The notes beneath the pieces are model-generated. The model had not been told where the DNA came from. It did not search any database and saw only the letters and a program-made list of their open reading frames with translations. Of a DNA stretch of 64,000 nucleotides, positions 19,146 to 28,507 are shown one piece after another (positions within the stretch are counted from its first letter, which is position 1; each line of letters opens with the position of its first letter). Made by a program: the position numbers and the translations under genes. Source of the stretch: Bradyrhizobium sp. CCGUVB4N (GTDB taxonomy: Bacteria > Pseudomonadota > Alphaproteobacteria > Rhizobiales > Xanthobacteraceae); NCBI RefSeq assembly GCF_024199945.1, contig NZ_JANADP010000001.1:8761001-8825000 (forward strand), given 5' to 3'.

Positions 19146-19904
19146 TCACGCTCCCAGATACGCAGCGACGACGTCGGGATGCTGCTGCACCTCGGCCGGC
19201 GAGCCCATCGCCAGCACACGGCCGTAGTTCAGCGCGATGACGCGGTCCGAGACGCGGCTGACCAGCGACATGTCGTGCTCGACCATCAGCACGGTGACGC
19301 CGAGCTCGCTCTTCATGTCGCGGATCCAGAACGACATGTCGTCGGTCTCCTCGACGTTGAGGCCCGAGGACGGCTCGTCGAGCAGGATCAGTTTTGGTTC
19401 CGAGCACAGCGCGCGCGCCAGCTCGATCACCTTGCGTACGCCGTAGGGCAGGCCCGAGATCAGCTTGTCCCGGTAGGGCTCGAGGTCGAGGAACTCGATC
19501 ACCTGTTCGACCCGGCGGCGATGCACCTTCTCGTTGGCGCGCACGCTCGGCAGGAACAGCAATTCCTGCCAGAGCTGCGTGGTCGAATGGCGGTGGCGGC
19601 CGACCAGCAGGTTGGACAGCACCGTCGCGTTCTCGAACAGCTCGATGTTCTGGAAGGTGCGGGCGATGCCGAGCTTTGCGATATCGTAAGGCGGTTCTTC
19701 GGTGATGTCCTGATCCTCGAAGAAGATGCGGCCCGAGGTCGGCCGGTAGATCCGCGAGATCAGATTGAAGATCGAGCTCTTGCCGGCGCCGTTCGGCCCG
19801 ATGATCGAGAGGATCTCGCCCTTCTCGACCGCGAACGACACCGCATCGACGGCCCTGAGGCCCCCGAAATGCAGCGACAGGTTTTCGGCGCGGAAATAGC
19901 TCAT
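19146..19904 (-). CDS. livG: Liv-type ABC transporter ATP-binding protein (LivG)
   Basis: This ATPase subunit has 252 residues, with Walker A GPNGAGKSSIFN and Walker B LILLDEPSSGLN. The signature region is LPYGVRKVIELARAL, the PYG variant usual in LivG rather than LSGGQ. The long insertion between Walker A and the signature is also typical of LivG. The start overlaps the livM stop by 4 bases (ATGA), indicating translational coupling. Confidence 0.94.
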   Translation of the reverse strand: MSYFRAENLSLHFGGLRAVDAVSFAVEKGEILSIIGPNGAGKSSIFNLISRIYRPTSGRIFFEDQDITEEPPYDIAKLGIARTFQNIELFENATVLSNLLVGRHRHSTTQLWQELLFLPSVRANEKVHRRRVEQVIEFLDLEPYRDKLISGLPYGVRKVIELARALCSEPKLILLDEPSSGLNVEETDDMSFWIRDMKSELGVTVLMVEHDMSLVSRVSDRVIALNYGRVLAMGSPAEVQQHPDVVAAYLGA

Positions 19905-21052
19905 CGGTTCCGCTCCGACTTCACGTAGATCTTCTGCCGCTTGAAGGTCGCGCGCTTGTAGAGCGGGAATAGCTGGAAGAAGAGCTTGATCTTCAGCCAG
20001 CGGCCGTAGATGCCGAGCGGCTCGAACAGCACGAACAGCATGATGATGATGCCGTAGATCGCGCCCTTCAGCCCGTTGAGCGAGGCAAAGGCCGCGACCT
20101 TGGACTGGATGTTGCCCGCTGTCGCCGTACTCGCCCCAAAGGTCGCGGCAATGCCGGCGATCACGCCGGGCATGTCGTCCTTCAGATAAGTCAGGAACGG
20201 ATCGATCATCACGATGAAGATCGCGCCCAGCACCGCGCCGTGCAGGCTGAAGGTACCGCCGATCAGGATCACGATGATGAACTCGATCGAGAGCTGCAGC
20301 GTGAACATCTCCGGCGAGATGAAGGAGAGCTTGTGCGCGAACAGCACGCCGGCAAAGCCGGTGATCGCCGCCGAGATCGCAAACGACTTCACCTTGTAGA
20401 GCGCGACATTGACGCCCATGCTGCGCGCCGCCGTCTCACTGTCACGGATCGCGACGAAGGCGCGGCCCGTCGGGGAGCGCAGCAGATTGAGCGTGCCGAC
20501 GATGGTCAGCACCAGCACCGCAAGGCAGAGGAAATAGAAGGTCGGACTGTCGCGCGAGACCGTCACGCCGAGCAGCGACACCGCCTTGATCCGCAGGCCC
20601 TCGTTGCCGTTGGTCACGCTTTCCCAGCGCGCCAGAATCTCCTCGACGATGAAGGCGAAGGAGATGGTGGCGATGACGAGATAGATGCCCTGCAGCCGCA
20701 GCGCGGGGAAGCCGACCAGTGCGCCGATGCAGCCGGTCAGGACGCCGGCGGCGAGGAAGTAGACCGGGAACGGCACGTTGTATTTCTGCAAGTAGGCGGC
20801 CGTGTAGGCGCCGATCGCGAGGAACGCGGCATGCCCGAGCGAGGCCTGCCCGGTAAAGCCGGTCAAAATCATCAGTGCCACGCCGACGGTCGCATAGATG
20901 CAGACGAAGACGAGCTGGCTCATCAGATAGCTGGAGAGAACGTAGGGCGCGATCAGCAGCACCGCGAGCAGCAGGCCGTATGAGACCACATAGCCGGAAT
21001 GCGGGAAGAGCCTGATGTCGTCCTCATAGTCGGTCTTGAACAGGAAGCGCAT
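19901..21052 (-). CDS. livM: Liv-type ABC transporter permease (LivM)
   Basis: This inner-membrane permease has 383 residues and about ten predicted membrane segments. The LivM block LTGFTGQASLGHAAFLAIGAYTAAY is present near residue 65 and GRAFVAIRDSETAARSMGVNVALYKVKSFAISA near residue 200. The C-terminal tail is charged and slightly longer than usual (KRATFKRQKIYVKSERNR). It starts 4 bases after the livH stop and overlaps livG. Confidence 0.93.
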   Translation of the reverse strand: MRFLFKTDYEDDIRLFPHSGYVVSYGLLLAVLLIAPYVLSSYLMSQLVFVCIYATVGVALMILTGFTGQASLGHAAFLAIGAYTAAYLQKYNVPFPVYFLAAGVLTGCIGALVGFPALRLQGIYLVIATISFAFIVEEILARWESVTNGNEGLRIKAVSLLGVTVSRDSPTFYFLCLAVLVLTIVGTLNLLRSPTGRAFVAIRDSETAARSMGVNVALYKVKSFAISAAITGFAGVLFAHKLSFISPEMFTLQLSIEFIIVILIGGTFSLHGAVLGAIFIVMIDPFLTYLKDDMPGVIAGIAATFGASTATAGNIQSKVAAFASLNGLKGAIYGIIIMLFVLFEPLGIYGRWLKIKLFFQLFPLYKRATFKRQKIYVKSERNR

Positions 21053-21056
21053 GCGC

Positions 21057-21932
21057 TCAGACCTTCTTGCGGGCGTGCAGGCCGAACAGGCCTTCGGGCT
21101 TCAGCAGCAGCACGGCCAGCAGCACGAGGTATGGCGCGACATCTTTCCAACCCTCGGCCAGATAGAATCCGGCCATGCTCTCGATCACGCCGATCAGCAC
21201 GCCACCGACGACCGCGCCGGGGATCGAGCCGAAGCCGCCGAGCACCGCGGCCGGAAACGCCTTGAGGCCGAGCACGAGGCCGACATTGGAGTGGATGAAG
21301 GTGATCGGCGCCAGCAGCACGCCGGCGCAGGTTGCGACCGCCGCGCTGATGGCCCAGACGATCGACACCACGCGCTTGACCGGGATGCCCATGTAATAGG
21401 CCGCAAGCATGTTCTCGGAGCTGGCGCGCATCGCGGTGCCGAGCGTGGTCTTGTTGAAGAACAGCCAGAGCAGCGTGCAGAGGATGACCGTCGCAGCGAT
21501 CACCGAGAGCTTGTCATGCGCGAGCACCAGCGAGCCGATGCGCAGCACGCCCTGGCTGAACGGCGTCTCGATCTTGAAATCGTCGGTGCCCCAGATCATG
21601 CCGGCGACCGAGCGCAGGAAATAGCCCAGCCCAATGGTGGCCATGATGATGGAGAATTGCGGATAGCCGAGGATCGGCCGCACCACGATCCGCTCCGCCA
21701 GCATGCCGAACAACGCCATCGCGGCCACCGCGCCGGCAAAGCCGATCCAGTAGTTCAGGCCCATCATGCCGATGAAGGTGAAGGCGAAGAAGCCGCCCAG
21801 CATCATCAGGTCGCCCTGGGCGAAATTAACGACTTCGGTGGCCTTGTAGACGAGCACGAAGCCAAGTGCGATCAGGCCGTAGACACAGCCGAGCGCAACA
21901 CCGCTGACCAGCTGCTGAACGAAATCCAGCAT
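21057..21932 (-). CDS. livH: Liv-type ABC transporter permease (LivH)
   Basis: This 291-residue inner-membrane permease is the first gene of the operon. I chose the ATG at 21932, which has GGGAGGA 7 bases upstream and gives the usual LivH start (MLDFVQQLVSGVALGCVYGLIALGFVLVYKATEVVNFAQGDLMMLGGF). The frame could extend 7 codons further. The GLxxKAFPAAVLGGFGSIPGAVVGG block of LivH permeases is present near residue 220. Together with livM, livG, livF and the binding protein it makes a complete importer. Confidence 0.93.
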   Translation of the reverse strand: MLDFVQQLVSGVALGCVYGLIALGFVLVYKATEVVNFAQGDLMMLGGFFAFTFIGMMGLNYWIGFAGAVAAMALFGMLAERIVVRPILGYPQFSIIMATIGLGYFLRSVAGMIWGTDDFKIETPFSQGVLRIGSLVLAHDKLSVIAATVILCTLLWLFFNKTTLGTAMRASSENMLAAYYMGIPVKRVVSIVWAISAAVATCAGVLLAPITFIHSNVGLVLGLKAFPAAVLGGFGSIPGAVVGGVLIGVIESMAGFYLAEGWKDVAPYLVLLAVLLLKPEGLFGLHARKKV

Positions 21933-22168
21933 CGCCGCGTCCTCCCGATGCAACCAGCGGTTCTTGACGACCGCCTTGCCGCATCTTGTGTCCAGCCGCT
22001 ACGCAGTCGTTTCGCCGCGTGAGCCGCCATTTGTCCCGTCACCAATTCAGCCTGAACGCCCCTGCCCTGTCAACAAACGGTGACTTGCTAGGGGGCCTTG
22101 CCTTTAGTCCAAGATGGATGCCGGAATTTGCGGCAGCGCGATTCACCGTGCCGAAACATCTTCGGGTC

Positions 22169-22957
22169 ATGGTCGCGACCGATGCAAAACCGGATGGTGT
22201 GGCCGTCATGAAGCCGGACAGCTCGGCACTGGAAGTCCGAGGGTTAACGAAGCGTTTTGACCGTTTGGCGGTCGACAGCCTCGATCTCACCATCCATGCC
22301 GGCGAATTCTATGCGCTGGTCGGCCCCAACGGGGCCGGCAAGACCACCACTTTGCGCATGGTTGCAGGCCTGCTGCGGCCCGACGACGGCGGCGTGTCGA
22401 TCTTCGGCATCGATGCGCTCAAGAATCCGGTCGCGGCCAAGCAGGTGATGGCGTGGGTCTCCGACGAGCCCATGATCTATGACAAGCTCACGCCGCTCGA
22501 ATATCTCGAATTCGTCGCCGGCCTCTGGGGCATCGCACCGTCCACCTCAAAGCCGGTCGCCGAGGAACTCCTGAGCTCGCTCGGGCTCGAGCCGCACCGG
22601 CACGAACGCTGCGAAGGTTTCTCCAAGGGCATGCGCCAGAAGGTGGCGCTTGCCGGCGCGCTGGTGCACGATCCCCGTCTCATCATCCTCGACGAGCCGC
22701 TGACGGGCCTCGACGCCGTCTCCGCCCGCCATGTGAAGGGCCTGTTGAGCGAGCGCGTCCAGGCCGGCTGCACCATCATCATGACCACGCATATTCTCGA
22801 GGTGGCCGAGCGCATGGCCGACCGCATCGGTGTGATCGCCGCGGGCCGCCTGGTCGCCGAGGGCACGCTGACAGAGTTGCGCCAGCAGAACGGCCATGGC
22901 GACACCAGCCTGGAAGACCTCTTCATCGCGTTGGTGACGCTCCAGGAAGCTGCATGA
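22169..22957 (+). CDS. ABC-2-type exporter ATP-binding protein
   Basis: This ATPase has about 262 residues, with Walker A GPNGAGKTTTLRMVAG, signature FSKGMRQKVALAGAL, Walker B LIILDEPLTGLD and the switch His in MTTHILEVAERM. It resembles the ATPases of ABC-2 exporters and CcmA-like proteins. The start is uncertain: ATGs at 22169 and 22208 are both plausible, and neither has a strong ribosome site. The frame is open further upstream but without domain support. Its stop overlaps the permease start by 4 bases, so the two form one exporter. The substrate is unknown. Confidence 0.85.
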   Translation: MVATDAKPDGVAVMKPDSSALEVRGLTKRFDRLAVDSLDLTIHAGEFYALVGPNGAGKTTTLRMVAGLLRPDDGGVSIFGIDALKNPVAAKQVMAWVSDEPMIYDKLTPLEYLEFVAGLWGIAPSTSKPVAEELLSSLGLEPHRHERCEGFSKGMRQKVALAGALVHDPRLIILDEPLTGLDAVSARHVKGLLSERVQAGCTIIMTTHILEVAERMADRIGVIAAGRLVAEGTLTELRQQNGHGDTSLEDLFIALVTLQEAA

Positions 22958-24480
22958 GCTCCGCGACCGCCCTGTCGTGGTTTGCCCGCCACGAGCTTCG
23001 GCTCGCCTGGCGCGAATGGTTCGCCATGATGACGGGCGGCCGGCGCCGGCGCGCCCGCGCCGCCGTGGTCGGCCTGCTGTTCTTCGCCGCGCTGCTGCAT
23101 GTGCCGGCCTGGGCCGTGATCGGCCGCTTCGCCAATCTGCAACTGCCGCTCGACAAATCCTCGCTGATCGTGATCTCGGCGACGATCTTTCTCGCCTGGA
23201 CCTTGATGCTGTCGCAGGCGATCGAATCCGTGACGCGGGTATTTTACGCCCGCGCCGATCTCGACCTCATCATGTCGTCACCGGCGACACTGGCCAATCT
23301 GTTCTCGGTGCGTATCGCCGCGATCGCGCTCACCGTCACGGTGATGGCGCTGTTGTTCTCGACACCCTTCATCGACGTGCTGGTGATCGGTGGTGGCGCG
23401 CGGTGGCTCGCCGCCTTCGGCGTCGTCATCGCGATGGGCCTGTCGGCCGCGGCGATCGCGATTGCCGTCACCATCCTGCTGTTTCGCCTGATCGGCCCGG
23501 CGCGCACGCGCTTCGTGGCCCAGATCCTGGCTGCGATCATCGGCGCGGGCTTCGTCATCGCGCTCCAGGTCGCGGCGATCATCTCCTACGGCACGCTGTC
23601 GCGCTTCACCATCCTGACGTCGGGCACCCTCGCCGCCCATGCGCCCGACGTCGACAGCATCTGGTGGTGGCCGGCGCGGGCGACCATGGGCGACAGCGAG
23701 GCGCTGCTGTTGCTCCTCGCGCTCGGGCTGGTGCTGCTCGGATGCGTCATGGCGATCTTCTCGGGCCGCTTCGCCGATACCGCGATCGATGCCGCGGCCT
23801 ACGGCACATCGAACCGCAAGCGCGCGAAGGACCGTCCGTTCCGCGGCGGATCGCGGCAGCAGGCGCTGCGGCGCAAGGAATTCGTGCTGCTCTGTCGCGA
23901 TCCCTGGCTGATCTCGCAGACCCTGATGCAGCTGCTCTATCTGGTGCCGCCGGCGCTGTTGCTGTGGCGCAGCTTTGGCGACAGCTCTGCAGCGCTGACG
24001 CTGATCTCGCCCGTCATCGTGATGGCCGCGGGTCAACTCGCAGGCGGGCTCGCCTGGCTGACGATCTCCGGCGAGGACGCGCCCGATCTGGTCGCGACCG
24101 CGCCGCTGACGCCTGCGAGCGTCATCCGCGCCAAGATCGAGGTGGTGCTGATTGCGATCACCGTCATCTTCGGCCCGCTGGTGGTCGCGCTCGTTTTCGC
24201 CTCGCCGTTCCAGGCTGCCGTCACGGCAGCGACGATCCTGATCAGCGCGGCCTCCGCCACCGCGATCCAGCTTTGGTTCCGCGTCCAGGCCCGGCGCAGC
24301 CAATTCCGCCGCCGCCAGACCTCGTCGCGGCTCGCCACCTTCGCCGAAGCCTTCTCCTCGATCGGCTGGGCCGCCACCGCCGCGCTGCTGCTCACGCTCC
24401 CGACCGCCGGCATCGTCAGCGGCCTGATCACCGCGGGCCTGGTTGCGGTGACCTGGAAGTTCAGCCCAAGGCGGGAGTAA
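22954..24480 (+). CDS. ABC-2-type exporter permease, large
   Basis: This 508-residue integral membrane protein has roughly ten hydrophobic segments, the first about residues 38-60. It overlaps the upstream ATPase gene by ATGA, so it is almost certainly its membrane partner. A cytoplasmic linker around residues 285-310 is rich in Arg and Lys (NRKRAKDRPFRGGSRQQALRRKEF). No motif identifies the substrate. A cluster of basic residues near 450 (RRSQFRRRQTSSR) may be another cytoplasmic loop. Confidence 0.8.
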   Translation: MSSATALSWFARHELRLAWREWFAMMTGGRRRRARAAVVGLLFFAALLHVPAWAVIGRFANLQLPLDKSSLIVISATIFLAWTLMLSQAIESVTRVFYARADLDLIMSSPATLANLFSVRIAAIALTVTVMALLFSTPFIDVLVIGGGARWLAAFGVVIAMGLSAAAIAIAVTILLFRLIGPARTRFVAQILAAIIGAGFVIALQVAAIISYGTLSRFTILTSGTLAAHAPDVDSIWWWPARATMGDSEALLLLLALGLVLLGCVMAIFSGRFADTAIDAAAYGTSNRKRAKDRPFRGGSRQQALRRKEFVLLCRDPWLISQTLMQLLYLVPPALLLWRSFGDSSAALTLISPVIVMAAGQLAGGLAWLTISGEDAPDLVATAPLTPASVIRAKIEVVLIAITVIFGPLVVALVFASPFQAAVTAATILISAASATAIQLWFRVQARRSQFRRRQTSSRLATFAEAFSSIGWAATAALLLTLPTAGIVSGLITAGLVAVTWKFSPRRE

Positions 24481-24573
24481 GAGTGCGACACTGACGCGCT
24501 GTTGATCGCGTCCTGTTGGCCACGCGCTGCATTGCACGCTAGACTTTCCCCTGGAAGTCACCGGGGACTGGAT

Positions 24574-25389
24574 ATGTGGCGACTAGCTTCAGCGGCGTTT
24601 GCGCTGTTCGGCGCGTATCTCTCACCTGCCCTCGCCCAGCAGCCACCTCAACGCAGCGAGTGCCTGGCGATGGCGAACGCTGCGCCCCGCATCATGCCGG
24701 TCGCCTTCCGGCAGGCGGCCGCCGCGGCCGAGGTCGAGATCACCTATGCCGGTCACTCCACCTATTTCATCGACACCCCGGGCGGCGTGCGCATCGCGAC
24801 CGATTACAGCGGCGCCTACCAGGTCGGCCGGCTGCCCGATGTCGTCACCATGAACCGGGCGCACAGCACGCACTATTCACTCAATCCCGACAAGCGCATT
24901 CCCCATGTGCTGCATGGCTGGGGCGAGGACGGCAAGCCCGCTATCGTGTCGGAACGCATCGGCGACACCTTCATCCGCAACGTCACGACCGATATCCGCC
25001 GCTACTTTGGTGACGATTCCGGCACGGACATGATCCGCGACGGCAACTCGATCTTCATCTTCGAGGTCGCGGGCCTCTGCATCGGGCATCTCGGCCATCT
25101 CCACCACAAGCTCGACGACAGTCATTTCGCCCAGATCGGACGGCTCGACATCGTGATGGTGCCGATCGACGGCACCTACACCATGTCGCTCGACGGTGTC
25201 TCGGAGATCACCAAGCGGCTACGCGCCTCGGTGGTGCTGCCGATGCACCGCTTCGCCACCCCGCTCGACGAATTCATGCAGCGCATCGGCCAGCAGTTCG
25301 AGATCGACCGCCGCACAGAACGCACCTTGCGAATCTCGCGGGACACGCTGCCGACGACGCCAACGGTGATCATCCTCGACGGGGTCTGA
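24574..25389 (+). CDS. Exported MBL-fold metallo-hydrolase-like protein, unusual metal site
   Basis: This 271-residue protein has a signal peptide (MWRLASAAFALFGAYLSPALAQ). The ATG at 24574 follows GGGGA and is preferred over the frame's earlier start. The fold is that of UlaG-like beta-lactamase-superfamily proteins: ITYAGHSTYFIDTPGGVRIATDY, GHLGHLHH, DIVMVPIDGTYTM and VVLPMHR are in family order. The usual HxHxDH metal motif is replaced by AHSTHYS, so one or more zinc ligands may be missing. It may be a diverged or inactive hydrolase, or bind one metal. Export to the periplasm is predicted. Confidence 0.75.
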   Translation: MWRLASAAFALFGAYLSPALAQQPPQRSECLAMANAAPRIMPVAFRQAAAAAEVEITYAGHSTYFIDTPGGVRIATDYSGAYQVGRLPDVVTMNRAHSTHYSLNPDKRIPHVLHGWGEDGKPAIVSERIGDTFIRNVTTDIRRYFGDDSGTDMIRDGNSIFIFEVAGLCIGHLGHLHHKLDDSHFAQIGRLDIVMVPIDGTYTMSLDGVSEITKRLRASVVLPMHRFATPLDEFMQRIGQQFEIDRRTERTLRISRDTLPTTPTVIILDGV

Positions 25390-25455
25390 CGCGCAATTTT
25401 CTCCAAGTCGACCGCCGACCGGTCGTGCTGATCTCCTTGGCAACAGGAGATCGAC

Positions 25456-25977
25456 ATGACCGACTTTGCGAGATTGTTGCACGCGGACGGACCCAACCCC
25501 GAGCACGCGGCGGCGCTTGAGCTCTACGGCCGCTTCGTCGGCGACTGGGATGCCGGGATCACAGCCCACGGCGCTGATGGGACCAAACACACCGCGCCCG
25601 GCGAAATCCATTTCGGCTGGGTGCTGGAGGGCCGCGCCGTCCAGGACGTCTGGATCATTCCGCGTCCCGCGGATGCCATGGCCTTCCCGATCGCCGGCAA
25701 TTGGTACGGCACGACGCTTCGCGTTTACGATCCCTCCATTTCCGCATGGCGGATTTCCTGGTTCGATCCTGGCCGCTCGGTGTTCCGTCAGCAGATCGGC
25801 CGCCCGCGCGGCGAAGACATCGTGCAGGAAGGCACGACCGAAGCCGGTGACCTCACGCGCTGGAGTTTCGTTGAAATCACGGATGATTCCTTTCACTGGC
25901 TCGGCGAAGTCAAACCCGCCACGACCGCCGATTGGCGGCTGGTGGTGGATGTGAGGGCGACGCGGCGCAAGAGCTGA
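25456..25977 (+). CDS. Conserved hypothetical protein, lipocalin-like/DUF1579-like
   Basis: This soluble protein has 173 residues and no signal peptide. AGGAGA lies 5 bases before the ATG. After a short N-terminus, alternating beta strands follow (GRFVGDWDAGITAHGADG, GEIHFGWVLEGRAVQDVWIIP, YGTTLRVYDPSISAWRISWFDP, GDLTRWSFVEITDDSFHWLGE). This pattern resembles small beta-barrel proteins of the DUF1579 or lipocalin-like type, which are often ligand-binding. The assignment is by pattern only and no function can be stated. Confidence 0.65.
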   Translation: MTDFARLLHADGPNPEHAAALELYGRFVGDWDAGITAHGADGTKHTAPGEIHFGWVLEGRAVQDVWIIPRPADAMAFPIAGNWYGTTLRVYDPSISAWRISWFDPGRSVFRQQIGRPRGEDIVQEGTTEAGDLTRWSFVEITDDSFHWLGEVKPATTADWRLVVDVRATRRKS

Positions 25978-26088
25978 CTCAACCGCTGCCGCGCTCGCGA
26001 CGAGGGGCGCAGTTGCGCAACCCGCGCTGCTGCGTGGCAAGATCAGGTGCTAGGCTCCCACGACAAAAGATAGAGGGAGCGAATTTCG

Positions 26089-27141
26089 ATGGCTGCAAGC
26101 GGTCTGCCCGCCAACACCAGTGGGCTATTCGTCGAACCGCGCGAGGATTGGCTCGCGCAATATCAGGAAGAGATCATCGATCCCGCGCGGCCGATCGTCG
26201 ATCCGCATCATCACCTCTGGAATCGCGGCCATCGCTATCTGATAGAGGAGATGGCTGCCGACATCGCCTCCGGCCACAACGTCATCGCCACCGTCTATGT
26301 CGACTGCCGCTCGATGTATCGTGCGCATGGACCCGAGGCGTTCCGGCCCGTCGGCGAGGTCGAGTTCGCCAACGGCGTCGCCGCGATGAGTGCGAGCGGC
26401 GGTTACGGCAACGCCGCGATCTGCGCCGGCATTGTCAGCCACGCAAACCTGCTGCTCGGCGATGCCGCGAAGCCGGTGCTGGAGGCGGAGATCGCCGCCG
26501 GAAACGGCCGCTTCCGCGGCATCCGGCATTCGTCCGCCTGGGACCAGGACCCTGTCGTCGCCGGCATGTACGCGAACCGGCCGAAGGGACTGTTGCAGGA
26601 TCAGAGCTTCCGCAAGGGCTTTGCCTGCCTTGCACCCCTGAACCTCAGCTTCGATGCCTGGCTGTTTCATCCGCAGATCGGCGAGCTGACCGAGCTGGCG
26701 CGCGCCTTCCCCGACACCCAGATCGTGCTCGACCATTGCGGCGGACCGGCCGGCGTCGGCCGCTTTGCCGGGCGACGCGAAGAAGTGTTTCCGCAGTGGC
26801 GCACCTCGATCCAGGAGATCGCGAAATGCGAGAACGTGGTGGTGAAGCTCGGCGGGCTCGCGATGTGCCTGCTCGGCTACGACTTCCATCTGCGCGCCAA
26901 GCCGCCGTCATCCGAAGAACTGGCCTCGGTATGGAAGCCCTATGTCGAAACCTGCATCGAAGCGTTCGGGCCCAAGCGGGCGATGTTCGAAAGCAATTTC
27001 CCGCCGGACAAGGGCCAGTGCAGCTACCAGGTGATCTTCAACGCTTTCAAGCGCATCGCGGCACCAATGAGCGAAGCCGAGAAGACGGCGCTGTTCTCGC
27101 AGTCCGCAACCGACTTTTACCGGCTCGAGCTGCCGTCATGA
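26089..27141 (+). CDS. Amidohydrolase-family TIM-barrel hydrolase
   Basis: This cytoplasmic protein of 350 residues belongs to the Amidohydro_2 family, which includes lactonases and decarboxylases. The metal-binding start of the barrel is PIVDPHHHLW (about residue 35). IVLDHCGGP (about 210) and MFESNFPPDKGQCSYQVIFNAFKR (about 305) are the later His/Asp strands of the family, although the usual Asp of the last strand appears as ESNFP. GAGGGAG lies upstream of the ATG. The substrate is unknown. Confidence 0.85.
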   Translation: MAASGLPANTSGLFVEPREDWLAQYQEEIIDPARPIVDPHHHLWNRGHRYLIEEMAADIASGHNVIATVYVDCRSMYRAHGPEAFRPVGEVEFANGVAAMSASGGYGNAAICAGIVSHANLLLGDAAKPVLEAEIAAGNGRFRGIRHSSAWDQDPVVAGMYANRPKGLLQDQSFRKGFACLAPLNLSFDAWLFHPQIGELTELARAFPDTQIVLDHCGGPAGVGRFAGRREEVFPQWRTSIQEIAKCENVVVKLGGLAMCLLGYDFHLRAKPPSSEELASVWKPYVETCIEAFGPKRAMFESNFPPDKGQCSYQVIFNAFKRIAAPMSEAEKTALFSQSATDFYRLELPS

Positions 27142-27145
27142 CGCG

Positions 27146-27182
27146 AAAGAGGGGCCGGGATGTTGGTCCCGCCCCCTCTTCC
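27146..27182. terminator. Possible terminator stem-loop after the amidohydrolase gene
   Basis: AGAGGGGCCGGGA (27148-27160) pairs with TCCCGCCCCCTCT (27167-27179) with two mismatches and a 6-base loop, just after the stop codon. Only a short T run follows, so termination efficiency is uncertain. Confidence 0.5.
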
Positions 27183-27223
27183 GTCGTGGCCGCTGGGAAG
27201 CGTCCTTTAAAGAGATAAAGAGA

Positions 27224-27685
27224 CTAGCCGGCACCCATCAGGGTTGCGGGACGGCGCTCGCCGGGCGAGAGGAACATCCGCTTCAGCTTGTTGACGACGC
27301 GGACCATGAAGCCGATGACGGCCGGGTTGGTCTTGCGGCAGAAGGCGATCTTCTTGACGTGGCCCTCGACGTGCCATTTGGCGTGCGCGCCATCGCGGAA
27401 GAAGATGACATCGCCGACGCCGTAGCGCTTCGGCGGCATGCCGTCGCTTTCGAGCACGATCGACCCTTCCAGGATCATGATCGTCTCGTCGAAATCATAG
27501 TACCAGTTGAAGCGGCCCTCGGTGCAGGACCAGATGATGGTCGAGGAGGTGCCGTCGGAGCTGGTCGACAGGATGTGCGAGCGCGAGACCGGGTTGCCCT
27601 CGATGATCCAGGCCGGCTCGATCGGCCGCAGCTCCAGATCCACGTTGCAACTACCGATTTCAATCAATGCCCGCGACATCTGCAT
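27224..27685 (-). CDS. Cupin-domain protein (DUF861-like)
   Basis: This is a 153-residue single-cupin protein. The barrel is visible as SSTIIWSCTEGRFNWYYDFDETIMILEGSIVLESDG, then RYGVGDVIFFRDGAHAKWHVEGHVKKIAFCRK, which fits the Cupin_3/DUF861 type. The His and Glu positions normally used for metal are only partly kept. The ATG at 27679 (residue 3) may be the true start, because GGGG lies 6 bases before it but directly abuts the ATG at 27685. Members bind small metabolites or act in ureidoglycolate or ethanolamine pathways; nothing here specifies which. Confidence 0.75.
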   Translation of the reverse strand: MQMSRALIEIGSCNVDLELRPIEPAWIIEGNPVSRSHILSTSSDGTSSTIIWSCTEGRFNWYYDFDETIMILEGSIVLESDGMPPKRYGVGDVIFFRDGAHAKWHVEGHVKKIAFCRKTNPAVIGFMVRVVNKLKRMFLSPGERRPATLMGAG

Positions 27686-27916
27686 CCCCAGGGGTACAAT
27701 ATGATTAACCGGGCTTAACCCCGGATTGTTTCCAAAGATGCTGGGAACGCTAGTAGCCGGTTTTTAATTCTTCCTTACGCAGGCCCCGACAATCAGCCGC
27801 AAGTTGCAGATGCGAAGCAGTTAACGTCGCGATTTCCCTGCAAATTCGCACACATGAACCTATCTTTTCCGGGGTGCGACAAAGTCGCGCGGAACGACCT
27901 AGAAGGAGCCCCATCG

Positions 27917-28471
27917 ATGCCCCTGACCCCAGAGGTTCTGACAGCCAACGGCGAGGTCGTCGCCTGGCTCGGCAGCCTCGATGTCTCCTTCGCGCCGGAC
28001 GAGGAGCCCTGGTTCACGATCGACGGCGTCGAAAGCCCCCGGCAGATCGGCAGTGACGGCTCAGGCGGCGCCTTCGTGCTGCTGCCGTCGCAGAATGTGC
28101 TCTACGTCTCATCGGAGGGGCGCGCCGGCGTCATCGCCGAGAGTTTCGAGGCGTTCATCCGGCTCGTCGTCGCCCGCCCCTATTGGCTCGACATCCTGAA
28201 ATTTTCCGCCGGCGGTGATCTCCAGGAAATGCGGCGCGCCGCGGATGCGCTGGAGGCGACGCTCGACGACGAGGACGACATCAACGAGGCGAGAGAGGAA
28301 ATCCGCGAAAGCCTCGACCTGCCGGACGCGGACGATCCGGTCGGCGCGCTTTACGAAGCGGTCGCGGCATCCGACGCCATCGTGCGGGCCACCGACGGCA
28401 GCCCCTTCACGACACTGTTCAACCGCTTCAGCATCGACAACAACCCGATGCTGCGCGAGGCGGCGGCGTGA
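27917..28471 (+). CDS. Hypothetical acidic protein
   Basis: This 184-residue cytoplasmic protein was not firmly recognised. AGAAGGAG 8 bases before the ATG at 27917 fixes the start. The N-terminal half is beta-rich (VVAWLGSLDVSF, PWFTIDGVES) and leads to GGAFVLLPSQNVLYVSSEGRAGVIAESFEAFIRLVVARPYWLDILKF. That segment recalls the C-terminal part of SMI1/KNR4 (SUKH) proteins, many of which are immunity or scaffold proteins. A very acidic helix follows (LEATLDDEDDINEAREEIRE). No toxin-like gene is nearby, so the resemblance is only a lead. Confidence 0.55.
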   Translation: MPLTPEVLTANGEVVAWLGSLDVSFAPDEEPWFTIDGVESPRQIGSDGSGGAFVLLPSQNVLYVSSEGRAGVIAESFEAFIRLVVARPYWLDILKFSAGGDLQEMRRAADALEATLDDEDDINEAREEIRESLDLPDADDPVGALYEAVAASDAIVRATDGSPFTTLFNRFSIDNNPMLREAAA

Positions 28472-28507
28472 TCTGGTGAGTTGAGGAAAGATCGTCGCCG
28501 CGAGCTT

